Positions 61,013-64,000 of a stretch of DNA of 64,000 bases are shown one piece after another. The translations under genes were made by a program, and so were the position numbers. The notes beneath the pieces were generated by a model. It was not told the DNA's origin. It saw only the letters and a program-made list of their open reading frames with translations, and made no database searches. Each line of letters starts with the position of its first letter. Within the stretch, counting starts at the first letter, position 1. Source of the DNA: Pseudidiomarina indica (GTDB lineage Bacteria > Pseudomonadota > Gammaproteobacteria > Enterobacterales > Alteromonadaceae); contig JAJUHK010000001.1 in NCBI GenBank assembly GCA_029279945.1, forward strand, positions 248,001 through 312,000, written 5' to 3'.

Positions 61013-62524
61013 TTATGACTTGCGTGGCCGCATATGTGGGAACAACAACACGTCACGGATCGATGGCGAATCAGTTAATAACATCACCAACCGATCAATC
61101 CCAATCCCTTCACCTGCAGTAGGTGGTAAGCCATACTCTAACGCGACAATATAATCCTCATCGTAGAACATCGCTTCATCATCGCCCGCTTCTTTCTGTG
61201 CTACTTGTTCACGGAATCGCTCGGCTTGATCTTCTGCATCGTTTAATTCCGAGAAGCCGTTCGCTAACTCACGGCCACCGACAAAGAACTCAAATCGGTC
61301 AGTGACAAATGGGTTGTCATCATTGCGGCGAGCTAATGGCGACACCTCTGCTGGATACTCCGTAATGAACGTAGGTTGAATCAACTGATGCTCGGCAACT
61401 TCTTCAAAAATTTCAATTTGAATTTTGCCTAGGCCCCACTGTGGTAACACTTTAATACCGAGAGATTCGGCGAGTGCTTTCGCTTGTTCTAAATCGTCTA
61501 ACTGAGCTGCGGTTGCTTCAGGTAAATACTTTAAAATTGCTTCTTTTACCGTCATGCGTGCAAACGACTGGCTGAAGTCATAGTGGACACCACCGCTTTT
61601 AAACTGCGGAGACCCCAACAACTCAGTGGTCATGCCGCGCAACATATCTTCGGTGAGATCCATCAAATCCTCATAATCAGCATAAGCCCAATAGAACTCA
61701 AGCATGGTGAATTCCGGATTATGGCGTGTAGATAAACCTTCATTGCGGAAATTGCGGTTCACCTCAAAGACTTTCTCAAAGCCCCCCACCACTAAGCGTT
61801 TCAAGTACAACTCAGGGGCCACACGGAGATATAATTGCATATCCAATGCGTTATGATGCGTTACAAACGGCCGTGCCGTAGCACCACCTGGAATTGTATG
61901 CATCATTGGTGTTTCAACTTCTAAAAATTGCTTTTCGGTTAAGTAGCGACGAATATAGTCAATCACTTTCGAACGAATAATAAACGTCCGCCGCGATTCT
62001 GCGTTGGTGATTAAATCAAGGTAGCGTTGGCGATAACGTAACTCTTGATCAGCCAACCCATGAAACTTGTCTGGTAATGGCCGTAATGCTTTGGTAAGCA
62101 AACGAATTTCATCAACCTGTACGCTTAACTCACCAGTACCTGTAATAAACAACGTACCCGATGCACCGACGATATCCCCCAAGTCCCACTTTTTGAACTC
62201 GTCGTTATAAACACCCTCAGGCAAATTATCACGCGCTACATACAATTGAATTTGGCCAGACATATCTTGGATAGTGGCAAAGCTTGCTTTACCCATAATC
62301 CGTCGGGTTATCATCCGACCGGCAACACGCACACGAACGCCTTTCTCTGCTAAGGCCTCTTTATCCCAGTGATCATAGTCGTGATGGAGATCTGCCGCTA
62401 AACTATCGCGACGAAAATCGTTGGGAAATGCTACGCCCCGCTCACGCAACGCAGCAAGCTTAGCCTTGCGCTGGGCGATTTGTTCGTTTACGTCCAACTC
62501 AGGTGCTTGCGTTTTATCGTTCAT
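61013..62524 (-). CDS. lysS: Lysyl-tRNA synthetase (class II)
   Basis: A 503-residue class II lysyl-tRNA synthetase. The N-terminal OB anticodon-binding domain (about 65-150; [18 protein letters not shown]) precedes the catalytic core with motif 2 ([21 protein letters not shown]) and motif 3 ([19 protein letters not shown]). I chose ATG 62524 because AGAGGA lies 9 bases upstream; a GTG at 62545 would put that site inside the gene. Twenty-eight or more bases after prfB, in the recJ-prfB-lysS order. Confidence 0.97.
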   Translation of the reverse strand: MNDKTQAPELDVNEQIAQRKAKLAALRERGVAFPNDFRRDSLAADLHHDYDHWDKEALAEKGVRVRVAGRMITRRIMGKASFATIQDMSGQIQLYVARDNLPEGVYNDEFKKWDLGDIVGASGTLFITGTGELSVQVDEIRLLTKALRPLPDKFHGLADQELRYRQRYLDLITNAESRRTFIIRSKVIDYIRRYLTEKQFLEVETPMMHTIPGGATARPFVTHHNALDMQLYLRVAPELYLKRLVVGGFEKVFEVNRNFRNEGLSTRHNPEFTMLEFYWAYADYEDLMDLTEDMLRGMTTELLGSPQFKSGGVHYDFSQSFARMTVKEAILKYLPEATAAQLDDLEQAKALAESLGIKVLPQWGLGKIQIEIFEEVAEHQLIQPTFITEYPAEVSPLARRNDDNPFVTDRFEFFVGGRELANGFSELNDAEDQAERFREQVAQKEAGDDEAMFYDEDYIVALEYGLPPTAGEGIGIDRLVMLLTDSPSIRDVLLFPHMRPRKS

Positions 62525-62573
62525 GCTGTTCGTTCCTCTTTTCACACGCTAGCTTGCGTGCTGCTCAATCAAC

Positions 62574-63672
62574 TTATAAACCAGATTTTAAACTTGCTTC
62601 AATAAATGGATCTAAATCGCCATCTAACACCGCTTGGGTATTGCGGGTTTCGATGCCGGTCCGGAGGTCTTTAATCCGTGCGTCATCTAACACATATGAG
62701 CGAATTTGGCTCCCCCAACCAATATCCGATTTAGAATCCTCTAACTTTTGTTTTTCTGCGTGCTGCTTTTGTAATTCAAACTCATACAACTTAGCCCGCA
62801 ATTGCTTCATCGCAGAATCTCTGTTTTTGTGCTGCGAGCGGTCACTTTGACATTGCACCACAATACCGGTCGGCTCATGGGTGATCCGAACCGCTGAATC
62901 GGTTCGGTTAACGTGCTGACCACCAGCACCAGATGCACGATAGGTATCAATCCGAAGGTCAGCGGGGTTAATGTCAATTTCAATCGAATCGTCTACCTCT
63001 GGATACACAAATACCGATGAAAACGAGGTATGCCGACGATTCCCCGAGTCAAATGGTGATTTCCGTACGAGCCGATGCACACCTGTTTCGGTTCGCAACC
63101 AACCGTAGGCATATTCACCGGTCACATGGATTGTTGCTGATTTAATGCCAGCCACTTCACCTTCAGAAAGCTCGGTGATTTCTACTTTAAAGTCATGCGA
63201 TTCAGCCCAGCGTAAATACATACGCAGCAGCATATTAGCCCAGTCTTGCGCTTCCGTACCACCGGAGCCAGCTTGTATATCCAGATAACAATTGGCGTTA
63301 TCGTGTGATCCCGAAAACATCCGTCGAAACTCTAATGTCGCCAATTGCTCATCGAGAGCATTTAACTCGGCCACGGCATCATGGAAGGTTTCTTCATCTT
63401 CCGCTTCAACGGCTAACTCTACCAACCCTTCAACATCATCGAGCCCTTGCGCAAGGCGTTGTAAGGTATTGACTACCTGTTCTAAACTTGACCGTTCTTT
63501 ACCTAGCGATTGCGCCCGTTCCGGATCATTCCAAACATTGGGATCTTCCAATTCGCGGGTAACTTCTTCCAAGCGTTCGACCTTTTGGTCGTAGTCAAAG
63601 ATACCCCCGTAGGAGCTCACTGCGCTTACGCATTTCTTTTATCGCGGTATAAGTAGCATTAGTTTCGAACAT
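62574..63672 (-). CDS. prfB: Peptide chain release factor 2, with programmed +1 frameshift
   Basis: RF2 ends translation at UGA and UAA. The gene is in two frames: 25 codons from ATG 63672 ([20 protein letters not shown] onward) to an in-frame TGA at 63597-63595, then the +1 frame from GAC at 63596 to the stop at 62574. The full product is 365 residues, exactly E. coli RF2's length. The GGQ catalytic motif is in [10 protein letters not shown]. Annotating the downstream frame alone (from 63620) would miss the first residues. RF2 levels thus control frameshifting, an autoregulatory loop. Confidence 0.97.
63594..63609 (-). promoter_or_regulatory. prfB: prfB +1 frameshift site
   Basis: Leftward: CGG GGG TAT CTT TGA C, with CTT as the slippery codon, TGA as the poor stop and a Shine-Dalgarno-like GGGGG just upstream. 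E. coli has AGG GGG TAT CTT TGA C, so only one base differs. Confidence 0.95.
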
Positions 63673-63718
63673 GGTTTCCTGTCTCTACTGCATGGATTCG
63701 TAACAAAGGGGGCGTATT

Positions 63719-64000
63719 TTACCGCAAAGCGTGCAAATGCTCTAGATTTAGCTGCACAGAAGTCTGGCCACGAAAATGATTAAGTTGTAGTCGATAAGCC
63801 GCATGAATGCGCTGTACGGTCGCATCAGGCCAAATCGCCACATCCACATTAAATGCAATCGCATCAATCACTACGCGCTGAGGTGTCGCTAAGGTTAACT
63901 TTAGATGCCGTTGGCCAACTAACCGCTGTTGAATTACCCGAAACTCCCCATCAAAAATTGGTTCATCGAACCCGTGTCCCCAAGGCCCCAAAGCCTCCAA
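63719..64000 (-). CDS. recJ: Single-stranded-DNA exonuclease RecJ, C-terminal part
   Basis: The last 93 codons of RecJ; the rest runs off the right edge. LGPWGHGFDEPIFDGEFRV, RLVGQRHLKLTL and AFNVD are conserved C-terminal (OB-fold/domain III) features of RecJ; the DHH catalytic domain is outside the window. It lies 46 bases before prfB, consistent with the conserved recJ-prfB-lysS order. Confidence 0.93.
   Translation of the reverse strand: MEALGPWGHGFDEPIFDGEFRVIQQRLVGQRHLKLTLATPQRVVIDAIAFNVDVAIWPDATVQRIHAAYRLQLNHFRGQTSVQLNLEHLHALR

Noticed and set aside
62574-63672. Apparent frameshift error in prfB
   Set aside because: The break sits exactly at the known programmed site and the joined product has the expected 365 residues.

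Overview
This is a gene-dense stretch of a Gram-negative gammaproteobacterial chromosome with no prophage, transposon, CRISPR, defence locus, tRNA or rRNA that I can recognise. Gene content, protein sequences and gene order fit an Alteromonadales-type marine heterotroph, most likely an Idiomarinaceae member (Idiomarina, Pseudidiomarina or Aliidiomarina). That placement is inference: it rests on core genes in typical gammaproteobacterial order plus heavy investment in amino-acid catabolism (Phe/Tyr degradation, methionine gamma-lyase, proline uptake, a large secreted S9 peptidase).

Layout. (a) 1-3891, leftward: plsX (cut by the window edge), rpmF, yceD, yceF/maf, a HAD phosphatase and rluC, the classic neighbourhood of rne. 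(b) 3892-7391: a 563-base leader/promoter region and rne, ending in a bidirectional terminator shared with a convergent S9 peptidase gene (7405-9876). (c) 9917-18226, leftward: a complete Phe-to-fumarate/acetoacetate module, in two operons flanking tyrR. One is hppD-hmgA-fahA-maiA; the other is methionine gamma-lyase-phhA-phhB. Three TyrR-box-like palindromes lie in front of hppD and a weaker one in front of the gamma-lyase gene. (d) 18341-26375: phage-shock locus pspABC with a sigma54 promoter, IHF-like site and paired upstream palindromes, divergent from pspF, which runs without a gap into sapABCDF. (e) 26409-29047: putP and, convergent with it, a patatin-like RssA-type esterase. (f) 29068-39658: recA with a LexA-box promoter, pncC, mutS, then the leftward block ftsB-ispD-ispF-truD-surE-pcm-yqaA-nlpD-rpoS, tightly packed with 4-17 base overlaps. 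(g) 39766-48527: a TauE/SafE permease, an unrecognised 208-residue protein, and rlmD-relA-mazG-pyrG-eno. (h) 48511-57111: rpoE-rseA-rseB-rseC, lepA, lepB, rnc, era, recO and pdxJ, with a sigmaE-type promoter in front of rpoE. (i) 57286-64000: nadB, sdhE with a shortened ygfX-like gene, ygfZ-slyD, and recJ-prfB-lysS, with the programmed +1 frameshift of prfB intact.

How the genes work together. PhhA/PhhB turn Phe into Tyr. After transamination (enzyme not in this window), HppD, HmgA, FahA and MaiA finish degradation to fumarate and acetoacetate. TyrR is the obvious local regulator. The Psp and RpoE-Rse modules are two envelope-stress circuits, each with a readable self-contained promoter. RelA, RpoS and RecA/LexA supply stringent, general-stress and SOS control.

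No undescribed multi-gene system stands out. The points most worth a second look are the gamma-lyase-phhAB operon, the TyrR with an altered Walker B, the pspF-sap coupling with a SapD lacking its H-loop histidine, the unrecognised Cys/His-containing protein at 40491-41117, the truncated ygfX-like gene overlapping nadB, the missing acpS/barA at the pdxJ-rlmD junction, and the convergent gene pairs with overlapping stop codons.
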